This document shows, in pieces, positions 11,398-21,856 of a stretch of DNA of 64,000 bases. Within the stretch, counting starts at the first letter, position 1; every line of letters begins with the position of its first letter. Both the position numbers and the translations under genes were made by a program. Under the pieces are notes generated by a model that was not told the origin of the DNA, made no database searches, and worked only from the letters and a program-made list of their open reading frames with translations. Source of the stretch: Serripes groenlandicus. Taxonomy: Eukaryota; Mollusca; Bivalvia; Cardiida; Cardiidae. The DNA lies in NCBI GenBank assembly GCA_031761405.1, contig JASEVX010000011.1:26585527-26649526 (forward strand), read 5' to 3'.

Positions 11398-11909
11398 ACC
11401 CTTTACCACATACAGACCCTTTCTGACACCTTTGCAGCAGACAATGTTTTAACCGTTTCCCTCATATAGACGCTTTCTGACGCCTCTGCAGCAGGAAGCT
11501 TTTTGAAGACATAGTGACAAAAGAAGAAATTGCACAAAACGTGCAATTTCTCCTTTTGCCACTATGTTTTCCACTTTTTGTCATAGGTTATCCATTCAAT
11601 TATGGAGATTTTCTATGTTTTGACAAAATACGTTCGAAGTCGTCTGCTGCAGAATTGTCGTATGAGGGAAAGGGTTAAAACATTGTGGCAAACAGGGGAA
11701 ATTACTCATGAGGAATTTCTCCATTTGCCTCAATGTTTTCAACTCTATTCAATATCATAATACTTAAATTATTAGTTTCCATATATTGCCACAATGTTTT
11801 CCACTTTTAGTCATAGGTTGTCCATTAAATTATGGAGATATTCCATTTTCTGACGCAATATGTTCAAAGTCGTCTGCTGCAGAATAGCTGTATGTGGGAA
11901 AGGGTTATT
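11398..11909 (+). mobile_element. Older family A copy, split by the insertion at 11449-11678
   Basis: The left part (11398-11448) has TACCCTTTACCACATACAG and CTTTGCAGCAGACAATG. The right part continues AACATTGTGGC and ends GAATAGCTGTATGTGGGAAAG before TTAT. The right part carries two arm-like stretches (CAATGTTTTCAAC and CAATGTTTTCCAC), so it may itself be a fusion of two copies. Confidence 0.75.
11449..11678 (+). mobile_element. Family A MITE nested inside an older family A copy
   Basis: A young + copy with TTAA on both sides and central stem GCACAAAACGTGC. Removing it rejoins GACAATGTT-TTAA-AACATTGTGGCA, the expected left arm of an older copy (11398-11909). Confidence 0.9.
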
Positions 11910-12021
11910 AGTTAGGTTTGATGTATGTGGGCAAGGTCCATCAAATCTACAAGATGGTTTTGACATCAAGGTGTAACCCTAATTATATTTTATTTTCAGA
12001 CAAACTCTTCAAACTTTAGGT

Positions 12022-12430
12022 TATTCCTTCCAGCATACAACAAATCTGCAGCAGACCAATTTGAACACAACTGGACAAAAAACATGAACATTCTCTATAC
12101 AGTAACAGTATATGAAAGTAATTGATTGATTGATTGGGGTTTAACGCCCTTTTCAACAATTTCTCAGTTATATCACGGCGGCCAGTTCACCTACTCATGC
12201 ATTTCCTGGTTTTCTCACACCATTACTCCACACAACAATCTTCCCAAGCAACTATATGAAAGTAATAAGTGTTAAACAGAGACGAAACCATAGTGACAAG
12301 AGAAGAAATTGCTCTTCATGATCACTTTCTCCATTATCTCACCATTTTAAAACTTGACTGTTAATAATGTAGTCTCTGAGGGCGTCAGAAGTCAGAAAAC
12401 AGCTATCAGCTCTATGTTGGAAAGTGTTTA
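12022..12430 (-). mobile_element. Old family A copy split by a SINE
   Basis: The left arm (CATACAACAAATCTGCAGCAG...) runs to 12122, is interrupted by the SINE at 12123-12252, and resumes with ACCATAGTGACAAGAGAAG and a decayed short arm. It abuts the younger copy at 12427. Confidence 0.65.
12123..12252 (-). mobile_element. 5'-truncated SINE with 14-bp target-site duplication
   Basis: Only the 3' part is present. On the minus strand it runs through ATATAACTGAGAAATTGTTG to GGGCGTTAAACC and a CAAT-rich tail. The flanks are TATATGAAAGTAAT at 12109-12122 and 12253-12266. It splits an old family A copy (12022-12430). Confidence 0.82.
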
Positions 12431-12647
12431 CCTTTTCCCTCATATGACAATTCTGCAGCAGACGACTTTGAACATATTTTGTCAAAAAACAGAAAATCTC
12501 TATAATTGCATGGATAACCTATGACTAAAAGTGGAAAACATTGTGGCAAAAGGAGAAATTGAGCAATTTCTTCTTTTGTCACTATGTTTTCAAAAAGCTG
12601 TCTGCTGCAGAGGCGTAAGAAAGCGCCTATATGAGGGAAAGGGTTAA
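12427..12647 (-). mobile_element. Family A MITE, - orientation
   Basis: The left target has changed to TTTA, the right is TTAA. The central hairpin tip is deleted, so AGAAATTGAGCAATTTCTTC replaces the usual loop. The arms are otherwise young. Confidence 0.86.
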
Positions 12648-12826
12648 AAAAGGAAATCCAGACCACATCTGGTGAATATCAACCCGCCTTTTTGGTACAG
12701 TTTGCTTACAATAGCAACCAGCCAAGTCACGAAAAAAACAACATTCGAGGCTTTTAAAAATGTCTTCTTCCGATTTAGATGCAGTACAGAACGAATCTGA
12801 TGCAGATAAGATAAAAGTTATCTTTT

Positions 12827-13051
12827 TTAACCCATTCCCACATACAACAAATCTGCAGCAGACGACTTTGAAAACATTTAGTCCAAATTGTGTGGAAAAT
12901 CTTTATAAATGAAAGAACAATTAATTATCCAATAAAGTTGATAACAAAACATATTGTGGCAAATGGAGAAATTACTCATTATAAGCAATTTCTTCTTTAG
13001 CCACAATGTTTTTATGTCTTCTGCTGCAAATTATATGTGGGAAAGTGTGAA
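12827..13051 (-). mobile_element. Old family A copy
   Basis: Starts TTAACCCATTCCCACATAC. The long arm has GGAAAATCTTTATAAATGAA. The stem is CTCATTATAAGC. The right end is ATGTGGGAAAGTGTGAA. Confidence 0.75.
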
Positions 13052-13134
13052 GCATTTTCTAAGCTAATACAATGTACAATCAAGTAAGGCTCTATGCTCC
13101 ACTTCAAATAATGAGCTTGGTTGGGAATACCTCT

Positions 13135-13337
13135 TTAACCCTTTCCCACATTCACAAATCTGCAGCAGCCGTCTTTGTAAACAACTAGGCAGAAATATTG
13201 TAAAACTGTAAAAATGACAGGATTATTGATAAAGAGTTAATATTGTGAGCAATTTCTCCCTTTCCCACAATAGTTACAAAGGAAATCTGCTGCACTGCAC
13301 ATGTTTCAATCTGCATCTGCATGTATGAAAAGGTTAT
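13135..13337 (-). mobile_element. Old family A copy
   Basis: Starts TTAACCCTTTCCCACATTC and ends TGCATGTATGAAAAGGTTA. One arm of the centre is missing. Confidence 0.72.
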
Positions 13338-13429
13338 AATTCTATAGGCTTTCCCCATGGTGCAACCCAAACAATAAACAAAGAAAGTGCATCTCTGATA
13401 AATACTAAATGGGAAATCATGGACTCTGG

Positions 13430-13960
13430 CTACCCTTTCCCACCTTGTAAAAGCATTTCTACACATCTGCAGTGGACGACTTTTATAAAGCACTGTGGCA
13501 ATAGAATAAATTGCACATTATAAATGAGCAATTTCTCCATTTACCACAATGTTTTCAACTCTTCAGAATAACTATACTTTTATTCATTGAGTTTTTCCAT
13601 AATTTTGCCTAGATATTTTTAAAAATCAGCTGCAGATTAACTGTATGTCTGAAAAGGCCAACCTTTCGCACATATAACACAACAAGCCTTCAGCATATGA
13701 CTCAGAAAACACGGAATATTAATATAAGAAGACTTGAAAACATTGCAAGAAAAGATTGAGCAATTTCTCCGTTAACCACTTCCCACTTACAGACACATTC
13801 TTACGCATCTGCAGCAGACCACATTGCAACAGAAGGAGGAATTTGTCATATGATAATGTGCATTTCTCTTTTTGACACAATGTCTTCAACTCTACTCAAT
13901 AATGATACTTATAATAATTTAGTAAGTTGTATGCTGTTGATTTGTTGTATGAGTTTCAAA
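13430..13960 (+). mobile_element. Two old family A copies
   Basis: 13430-13660 starts TACCCTTTCCCACCTTG and ends ACTGTATGTCTGAAAAGG. 13771-13960 starts TTAACCACTTCCCACTTAC and keeps CATCTGCAGCAGACCAC. Confidence 0.65.
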
Positions 13961-14212
13961 GCTGAATGTTAAAGTTGTCTGTATCAGGGAAAGTCTTACA
14001 GGTAATGGAACCATTGTTTATAAAAATTAAGCTCTGCATGCCCTTTGTAGACCTTGATTGATCTGCCTTTTCCCACAGAGGTGAGGTGCTCCCTGGTTGT
14101 CTGCTAGGCAAGTTAATTATTGTTTCTTTTGTGTTCATGATACACAGGACTTGACATGCCTTTGCAGCAGCAAATAACTCTTAAAAAACCTGGAAAAATT
14201 CATACCTGCATA

Positions 14213-14396
14213 GGTCCAGATAAGGAGGCATTTACAGCTCTCCACAATATCTCTCTTATCATCCAACCAAACCCTATGATGTGGGTACTCAAAGAATCGT
14301 CTCATTGAGACGATTCTTTTGAGTACTCACATCATAGGGTTATACGGTCAAATAAGGATATTAGAACATGCAAAACGCCCCTTATCTAGAGCTCTG
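14213..14396 (+). mobile_element. Family B MITE, complete
   Basis: GTCCAGATAAGGAGGC at the left, CCCCTTATCTAGAGCTCTG at the right. The palindrome has a TGATGTGGG / CTCACATCA variant in both arms (against TGTTGTGGG/CCCACAACA elsewhere), so here too the arms changed together. Confidence 0.78.
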
Positions 14397-14877
14397 TTAA
14401 CCTGTGTGACATAATTAACCCTTTCCAAAAACTGGAACTAATCCATGCCTACATGTGCAGCAACAATTAAGCATTTCATATACCAGAAAACTTTCCATGC
14501 TTTTCCAGCAACAATTGATTTGGTGAAATTATTTTCCTCCTGGCTCAATTGCCTGTCATACGCCTGTCATACGAAAGATTTCACTAATTTTGCCCCAATA
14601 AAAAGGTGCATCTAATAAGGTAATGAATAAAACGACCAGTTAACGGCAACTGCAGGCGGACAAAATAGAGTCAAATAAGCTTTTCTCATTGTTATAATTT
14701 CAGTCAAATTTCATATCTCTTTTTTTTCTGTAAGAGCTTTTAATTGTTATAACATGGGTCAAGGTATCATTTGTTTCTTTACTAAGATATTTTTCTATGT
14801 GAAAGAGTAATTTAAGAACTTGATCGATCCAGACCAGCATTTTAGGAGAAGGGCAGAGTGGATTTCAATAAATTTAA

Positions 14878-15897
14878 ACAAGAGGCCCATGAGGGCCTAT
14901 GCTCTACTGGTATGGTTCTTTGGTCATTTTCAATCCAGAGCATGTATGTATGGTGAAGATCGGATAGTAAATGGAGGCTCTTTTGTGTTCACAAGCTGTA
15001 TTATAGCAATTTTTACAATTTCATGGGCCATAATCCAGTCTTGCATGGGCGGATCTGGCTGATTTTCAAAAGGAACCAAGCTCTCATCAATATTTAACTA
15101 CTATCTAAGTTTGGTGAAGATCAGATAGTAAATGGAGCCTCTATTGTGTTCACATGCTCAATTATAGCAATTTGGACAATTTCAAGGGCCATAATCCAGT
15201 CTTGCATGGGCGGATCTGGCTGGTTTACGAAAGGAACTGAGCTCTCATGGATATCTAACCACTGTATAAGTTTGGTTGAGATACAATCAAAAGTGAAGAC
15301 TGTATCGTGTTAACAAGCTATTTTATAGCCATTTTGACCATTTCAAGGGCCATAATCCAGTCATGCCTGGGCGGATCTGGCTTGTTTTCGAAAGGAACCG
15401 AGCTCTTATGGATATCTAACTACTGTATAAGTTTGGTTGAGATACAATCAAAAGTGAAGACTGTATCGTGTTAACAAGCTCTTTTATAGCAATTTTGACC
15501 ATTTCAAGGGCCATAATCCAGTCATGCATGGGCGGATCTGGCTGGTTTTCGAAAGGAACCGAGCTCTTATGGATATCTAACTACTGTATAAGTTTGGTTG
15601 AGATACAATAAAAAAAGAAGACTGTATTGTGTTAACAAGCTCTTTTATAGCAATTTTGACCATTTCAAGGGCCATAATCCAGTCATGCATGGGCGGATCT
15701 GGCTGGTTTTCGAAAGGAACCGAGCTCTCATGGATATCTAACTACTGTATAAGTTTAGTTGAGATACAATCAAAAGTGAAGACTGTATCGTGTTAACAAG
15801 AAATTGTTTACGGACGGACGCACGGACGCACGCACGGACGACGGACAAATCGCCACGACATAAGCCCTTCTGGCCTTTGGCCAGTAGAGCTAAAAAT
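14878..15897 (+). mobile_element. Helentron-like (HINE / pearl-type) element with tandem core
   Basis: The left end is AACAAGAGGCCCATGAGGGCC followed by CTCTACTGG. The right end has a (CGGA)n-rich stretch, a hairpin CTGGCC-TTT-GGCCAG, then TAGAGCTAAAA. The subterminal CTCTACTGG/CCAGTAGAG pair is inverted. Between them is a 161-bp tandem array. This plan (short unique ends, ~160-bp tandem core, hairpin near the 3' end) is that of the bivalve pearl elements and other non-autonomous Helentrons. The assignment is by architecture, not by a database match. No replication protein is encoded. Confidence 0.65.
14950..15800 (+). repeat. 161-bp tandem repeat, five units plus a partial
   Basis: The anchor TTGGTTGAGATAC and its variants recur at 14950, 15111, 15272, 15433, 15594 and 15755, exactly 161 bp apart each time. 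Each unit carries GGGCCATAATCCAGTC and GGGCGGATCTGGCT. The first two units are more diverged, the last three nearly identical. Confidence 0.9.
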
Positions 15898-15958
15898 CAG
15901 AGTAAAATAACATCCCACAATTTTCCAAGAAACCATTCATGACTCATCCATCCTTTTT

Positions 15959-16174
15959 TTAAACCCTTCCCCACATTCATTAAATCTGTTGCAAACAAAA
16001 ATCATGGAAAATCGCTCTATACAAAAATACTATTTTTGAAACGAGATGAAAACAATATGTCAAAAGGAGAAATAAATCATCTGAGCAATTATTCTCCAAT
16101 TCCCACGACGTTTTTGTAAGGCATCTGCTGAAGATGTGTCAAAATGTTATAATCTGCATGTTGGAAACGGTTAA
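15959..16174 (-). mobile_element. Old family A copy
   Basis: Starts AAACCCTTCCCCACATTC and ends TGCATGTTGGAAACGGTTAA. The central stem is weak. Confidence 0.65.
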
Positions 16175-16449
16175 CACAATATCTATCTTTTGGGTTCCCA
16201 CAAATAGCTGCCTTGGTTTGGTATTTCAAAAATGAACTTATCTTCAATGCACTCAAAAAAGGCTGTGGCTTATCAGTTAAATGCTTCATCTGCTTGTGAT
16301 AGGATGTCTTATACTTCACAAAGAATAGATAAATTTTCTTCTAATCTTAAAATAGCGCATTTAAAATTTCTTTTCAACTGGTTGGTTACAGTGGTACAGG
16401 CTTAATACTCTATTTACCAGCTGAAAATGATATTTGGAAATGGAAAACC

Positions 16450-16679
16450 TGCTCTTCCCACATATAGACGCGTTCTGACGCCTCAGACTGCAGCAGACGT
16501 CTTTTGAAAACACTGTGGCAAAGGTGAAATTGCTCATGATGAGCAATTTCACCATTTGCCACAATGTTTTCAACTCAATTTATTAATTAAGCTGTCATTA
16601 ATGAAGATTTTTCTCATTTTTGAAAAAATGTTTTCAAAGTCATCTGTTTCAGATTGGTTGTATGTGGGAAAGGGTTAAC
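16450..16679 (+). mobile_element. Family A copy with co-varied stem
   Basis: The left TIR is truncated (CTCTTCCCACATATAGACG). The inner palindrome is GGTGAAATTGCTCATGATG then AGCAATTTCACC: G>T in one arm matched by C>A in the other, relative to GGAGAAATTGC/GCAATTTCTCC. The right end is GTATGTGGGAAAGGGTTAA. Confidence 0.8.
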
Positions 16680-17060
16680 AAGATAAGGAGGAATTAACTG
16701 GTGTTTTCCCCACACTATCTCTTTTATTTTCTACCTTAGGGTGTGGGAACTCGAGACGAGTAATCACAACATAGGGTTTAACGCTTTCCCTCATACGACA
16801 ATTCTGCAGCAGACGACTTGGAACATAATTATTTTGTCAAAAAATAGAAAATCACTTTAATTGAGTGGATAACCTATGACTAAAATAGGAAAACATTGTG
16901 GCAAAATGAGAAATTGCTCGTTTTGAGCGATTTCTTTTGTCACTATGTTTTCAAAAAGCTGTCTGCTGCAGAGGTGTCAGAAAGGTTCTATATGAGGTAA
17001 AGGGTTAAGGTTCAAATAAGGGTTTAATAACATGAAATATATACCTTATCGAGAGGTCTG
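16680..17060 (+). mobile_element. Family B MITE split by a family A insertion
   Basis: The left part AGATAAGGAGGAATTAACTGG and a shortened palindrome end at 16777. After the family A copy it resumes GGTTCAAATAAGGG and ends CCTTATCGAGAGGTCTG. Confidence 0.75.
16778..17008 (-). mobile_element. Family A MITE nested in a family B element
   Basis: TTAA on both sides. The insertion point is the end of the family B palindrome: before it is CACAACATAGGGT, after it GGTTCAAATAAGGG, which are contiguous in other B copies. Confidence 0.88.
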
Positions 17061-17760
17061 TTAAAACAATTTGAAGAAATTTGCCTGTGATTTAAAAATC
17101 TTCCATTACATTACAGAGTAACAAAGGTTTTTAAATTCTACAAACCTTCATTGAAAAACTAATTAATAAAGGCGAGACTAAGCCATCATTTTTATGTTTT
17201 TCTGTTTCTGATTTATTATCATGTAAAATCTTCAAACACAGCCCACTGTTACCTTTCGAGATATATTTTTCAACCTAGGCTATAAATTTTGAATTGCCCA
17301 TTAATTACCACACACTATAGCTGGGAATTTGACAGCCTCTCATTTCATAACTGTCTCCCATGTTTTCCCACTACTAGAATATTGCTTCAACTTTACACTT
17401 TGCTTTTCTATTTTTGACTCTTCGAAATTGAAATCGATCCAGAAAATAATTCATTTTAACCCTTTTCGGTGAAGATCTATCACTAAGGATAGGTTTTTAT
17501 ATCCTGTTTCTCAGGAGAAAAGATTTGAATAAAACATGGGGAGTGAACTCACCCTTATCTACAGAGATCTTCCTTTTTTTTTTTCCTTCTTTTATTTTTA
17601 CTTACAGAAGCTGTTCTTAGCCATATCCCTTTCCAACCAACAAAGTAATCATTTTTTTCATGCAAAAAACGTGCATTATAAAAGAGCAGCATTGAATGAA
17701 ACATCAATATAATACAAAAATATCTCGAATTTTGACCGAGAACATCTAGGGAAAATCTCT

Positions 17761-18110
17761 TTCACCCTTTCCTACATACAACAAATCTGCAGCAGATGAC
17801 TTTGGAAGCATGTGGATAAAAATATAGAAAATCCCTATAAATAAGGGTATATTTACTGAAAAATTTGGAAACATTGCGACAAAAGGAGAAATTGCTCGGT
17901 TTTGAGCAATTTCTTCTTTTGTCACAATGTTTTCAAAAGTAGTCTTCGGCAAAAGGAGAAATTGCAAACAATGAACAATTTCCCCTTTTGCCACAATGAT
18001 TCAACTCCATTCAATGGTTGAACTTTAATTGATGGAGGTTTACCATATTTTTAACCAGATGTTTTCGAAGTCATCAGCCGCAGATTTGTTGTAGGTGGGA
18101 TATGGGTTAA
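17761..18110. mobile_element. Chimeric family A copy with two palindromic cores
   Basis: A - type left arm and centre (17764-17945) runs directly into a + type centre and right arm (17946-18110) at GTAGTCTTCGGCAAAAGGAG. It looks like two elements joined within the arms, or one that inserted and lost its ends. Confidence 0.65.
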
Positions 18111-18418
18111 GGATCCTGTCTAAAACAGCTCTCTCATTACACATTAACTGAACAACCAATTTGGCACAGGTCCAAGTCGTCTCTTTCACCACACACACAA
18201 ACACGTTTTCATCCTTCCGCGGCATATAGCATGTTGAGTATAATCTATTTTTATCGCCCAAAAATTTCCCCCTGTAACCATAGCAATTTTAAATGATAAA
18301 TGGCAGGTATTTTGGAATGCTGTAATATGTCTGAGGTATTTTATGAAATTAATTTTACCATAAAATTTATGTACCTGGTAGCAGGCAGAGTAGACTAATT
18401 TATTTTATATCATTAAGG

Positions 18419-18785
18419 CAGAGCTCCAGATATTAACCCTTTCCCACATACAACAAATTTGCAGCAGATGACTTTCAAAACATCTAGGCAAAAATATGGA
18501 AAATCTCTATAAATGAAAGTTTAAAAAATGCATAGAGGTGAAAACATGGTGGCAAAAGGAGAAATTGCTCATTATGAGCAATTTCTCTTTTTGTCACCAT
18601 GTTTTTAAAAGTCTTCTGCTGCAGAGGCATCAGAAAGCGTGACTATACATGTATATGGGAAAGGGTTAAAAGATTAATTTATATCCCCCCAATCCTTCCT
18701 TGTATAACACTCAGACCCTACGTCATTGGTACTCAAAAGAATAAGTCTCACTCCGACGATTCTTTTGAGTACCGGGCAGAACAAA
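18419..18785 (+). mobile_element. Family B MITE split by a family A insertion near its left end
   Basis: CAGAGCTCCAGATA, then the family A copy (18433-18668), then CAGACCCTACGTCATTGG and GTACTCAAAAGAATAAG with its opposite arm CGATTCTTTTGAGTACC. The right end is lost after 18785. Confidence 0.68.
18433..18668 (-). mobile_element. Family A MITE (older subfamily) near the left end of a family B element
   Basis: TTAA on both sides. The long arm is of the AACAAATTTGCAGCAGATG / TCTATAAATGAAAG type, and the central stem GCTCATTATGAGC pairs perfectly. It follows CAGAGCTCCAGATA of a family B end. Confidence 0.85.
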
Positions 18786-18837
18786 GAGCAAAGCTGAGTT
18801 ACAATAATTATATCTATCAATGAAACTATAATAATTA

Positions 18838-19240
18838 CATATAATAATTTAAAACATTATGACAATTAAAACAAGAAATTGCTCAAAATGTTTGATTTGA
18901 AAGGTGTTTGCTCCTGCTGACACTTCTACAAGACTATAAGTGTCTACATGTGGGGAAGGGTAAAAGATATAAAAGCAAATGAATTCGAAGCTGTTCAATT
19001 AACTACACTTGCCTTACGTATTTTGCACCTCACGAATCTAGGGGAGCATTTTCAATGCGCAATTGACTTTATTAATTAAGCCTATCTCACAAACAACAAA
19101 TCTGCAGCACATTAAGTAAATAATATGGAAAACCTCTTAACAAGCAATTTCTCCTTTTGATACAATTATCAAGATTTGTGTGCTGCAAAGGCGCCAAAGG
19201 ACATATCTGATGCACATTCTGGAGAAGTTGTCATTTTACC
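18838..19240. mobile_element. Family A fragments
   Basis: 18838-18966 (AAACATTATGACAATTAAAAC ... ACATGTGGGGAAGGGTAAA in parts) and 19075-19240 (AACAACAAATCTGCAGCAC ... GTGTGCTGCAAAGGCGCC). Confidence 0.5.
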
Positions 19241-19545
19241 CCCTCTATGATTATACCTCTCTGCACTCATTATGCAACCAAACCTATAATGTCTGGTGTA
19301 TCCAAAATAATCATTTCAGTGCTGAATGTTTACTTCAGAGCACCTACAACATATAAATTGTAGGTCAAAAACTAGAATGGAGACTGCTCCGCGGAGCATG
19401 TGTGTCGCCTGCACCTGCTCATTGAAAGTGTGACAGACGCCGGAAAAAAAAAAAAGTAATCCCTAAGTGCCTACCATGCTACGCAGGGTGACACAAAAAG
19501 GATTTCGGATATGAAAAGCCCAGTTTATCTAAAGCTCTGAATTAT
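19236..19545 (+). mobile_element. Decayed family B element with an internal insertion
   Basis: CAACCAAACCTATAATGTC ... CTACAACATATAAATTGTAGG is the palindrome relic and AGTTTATCTAAAGCTCTG the right end. Between them 19379-19499 is foreign sequence containing CTGCTCCGCGGAGCATG and an A-rich run. Confidence 0.5.
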
Positions 19546-19559
19546 TCCATAACTGGTAA

Positions 19560-19790
19560 CCTTTACAACATGTGATAAATCTGTAATTAATTAAGTTAAC
19601 ATCAATAAATTGTGAAAAGTCTTTAAATTAAAGAACAGTAACTGTTATTGAATATAGTTGAAAAAGAGTACAACTCATTATGAGCAATTTCTACTTTTGC
19701 CACAACGCTTTTGCAAAATGCCTCTTGTGCAGATTGATGCAACAAAACAATTAAGTCTATATAATTTTATGGTAAAGGGGTACAAGAGAT
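19560..19790 (-). mobile_element. Eroded family A copy
   Basis: Keeps ATTATGAGCAATTTCTAC, TTTTGCCACAACGC and a GGTAAAGGGG end. Very diverged. Confidence 0.45.
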
Positions 19791-20144
19791 ATGGTTAATT
19801 ATTCAATATCAAGTTCAAACCATACCACCAGTAGTCATGCATACACATTTCAATGAAAGACATTTCAAATTGATCCGTATTTATATAAATGGGTGATTCT
19901 CTGAACAAATTTGCATTCATGTCACATTATGAATTTATGAAGTATGTCCTTGAATTATTAATATGATGTTCTATATAGCATTCATAGCAAAAGTTCAATA
20001 AGGACTTGATACAAAACTATCTTAAAGACGCTGTATACCAGATACAGTTACAATTCTTTTGCACCAATATGAAGTTATTTCTCATTACCGATATAATGAT
20101 TATATGATTACATTTCCTTTTGAAAGATAGAACTTAAACCAAGA

Positions 20145-20327
20145 CAGAGCTCTAGATAAGGGGAGTTTTGCATGTTCTAAAATCCTTATTTGACCCTCTA
20201 ACCCCATGTTGAGGGTACTCAAACGAATCGTCTCAATGAGACGGATTCTTTTGAGTACCCACATGATGACATCATAGGGTTTGGTAGGATAATAAGAGAT
20301 ATTGTAGGGAATAGTACTGAGTACACC
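20145..20327 (-). mobile_element. Family B MITE, minus orientation
   Basis: CAGAGCTCTAGATAAGGGG at the left, the palindrome at about 20205-20280 with a small insertion in the right arm (TGATGACATCA), then TTTGGTAGGATAATAAGAG. Confidence 0.75.
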
Positions 20328-20531
20328 TCATTAAAAAGAGTCACATCTAAATTTGTAAAACTTTATGTCATTCATAATAATGATATTTTAATCCAAACCC
20401 TAGATCATAGATACATGGGAAACTTCTTTGTACAGCTAAATTTAATCTGATTCCTTGATTCTTAGAAAGAGGACTTTAGTTTCACCTAAAACAAGAGATA
20501 CAATTCCTCCCCTGATGCAGGCTGTTTATCT

Positions 20532-20710
20532 AAACCATTTTCCACACACAATAAAATCTGCAGCAGCCGACTTTGAAATCTGGGCTAAATTTATGGAAAA
20601 TCAATATAAATGCAGTATGATTTTTGAACGGAGTTCGAAAATTTTTCCATTATTTGACAAAATGTTTAAAGTTGTCTGCTGCAGAATTGTCGTATGAGGG
20701 AAAGGGTTAA
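20532..20710. mobile_element. Family A copy with two long arms and no palindromic core
   Basis: The left half is of the - long-arm type (ACACAATAAAATCTGCAGCAG ... GGAAAATCAATATAAATG). The right half is of the young + long-arm type (CCATTATTTGACAAAATG ... GTATGAGGGAAAGGG). The centre is absent. Confidence 0.65.
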
Positions 20711-20772
20711 AACTGCTGTAAAAAATTATTCTGACAGAACTGATATTAACCCCTATTTCACTGTTTGTGACT

Positions 20773-21307
20773 TTAACCCTTTCCCAAATTAAACATTTCA
20801 ACAGCAGACAAATTTGAAAACAAATGGGTAAGATAATTATGTGTATGCAAAAAAGTTAATAATTGAAACTAGATATTGAATAGAATTGAAAATATTGGCA
20901 AAAGAATTTGCTCATTATAAACAATTACTTCTTATCACTGTGACAATTGTTTTCAGTCGTCTCCTGCAGAGACGTCAACATGCATTCTGTAGGTGGGAAA
21001 GGGTCAAACAACTTGCATGTATTAATTGTAATTAACATGACTTCAAATTGTTATTGGGAACAACTTCTGAGGCTCTATACCAAACTGATGTCAGCAGGAT
21101 TAAGGTCAAAATTAAACTCACACATGTATATCAACGCATAAACAGCAAACAACTTATTAAATCATTGTGACAAAAGGCAAAATGTAGAAAAATTAACTAT
21201 TTCTCCTCAGGCCATAATGTAAATTTTTGCATATATATATATATAGAATGCTTTCATATTTTTGCCTAGATGTTTTTGAAGTTTGCTGTATGTGGGAAAT
21301 GGTTAAA
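20773..21307. mobile_element. Two old family A copies
   Basis: 20773-21007 (starts TTAACCCTTTCCCAAATTAAAC, ends GTAGGTGGGAAAGGGTCAA) and a right-half relic at 21155-21307 ending GTATGTGGGAAATGGTTAA. The latter contains a (TA)n run near 21230. Confidence 0.65.
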
Positions 21308-21856
21308 ACAGCTGCTGAAGACAGGCGCTAATGGCTTATTGATCCAGGCTTGTATGAAGACAGCTGAAAAATTCCCCTAAACCCTTCCTTCCTTTAATCT
21401 TCCATTATTCTGAAAAATGCACCATCTGACAATTTGGAAAATCAAATGAAACTACAACGAGGAATGACCCAGTAGGAGGACAAATTAAGGATAACAAAAA
21501 GTGTTCTCCTTTTCTCAAACTGTATTCATTCTACAATGGAAGAGATGGGGTTTTTATTTATCAAACATGGCCGCTATACATTTCATCATGTTGCTACCAT
21601 AAATATTTGGCCAAACCCTAGTATGCACATGTGTAACGGTTTGGTCCAAACTGTTTCACAAACCAAAACCAAAACATGTGACCCAACTTTTAACTCTTCC
21701 ATGTTCAAAATCAGCCGACTTCATTAAATCTTATCTAATACGAGTTTTGGAATATTTTGATAACTAAAAGGCATGAGACAGCTCGTCAAAAGCTGATTCA
21801 TCTGAACTGTATTGTTTGCAAAAACGTCGATATTGCCATCGGCGATGAAAAAGTTA

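Noticed and set aside
14820..15062. 80-codon plus-strand open frame
   Set aside because: It lies across the left end and first unit of the Helentron-like element.
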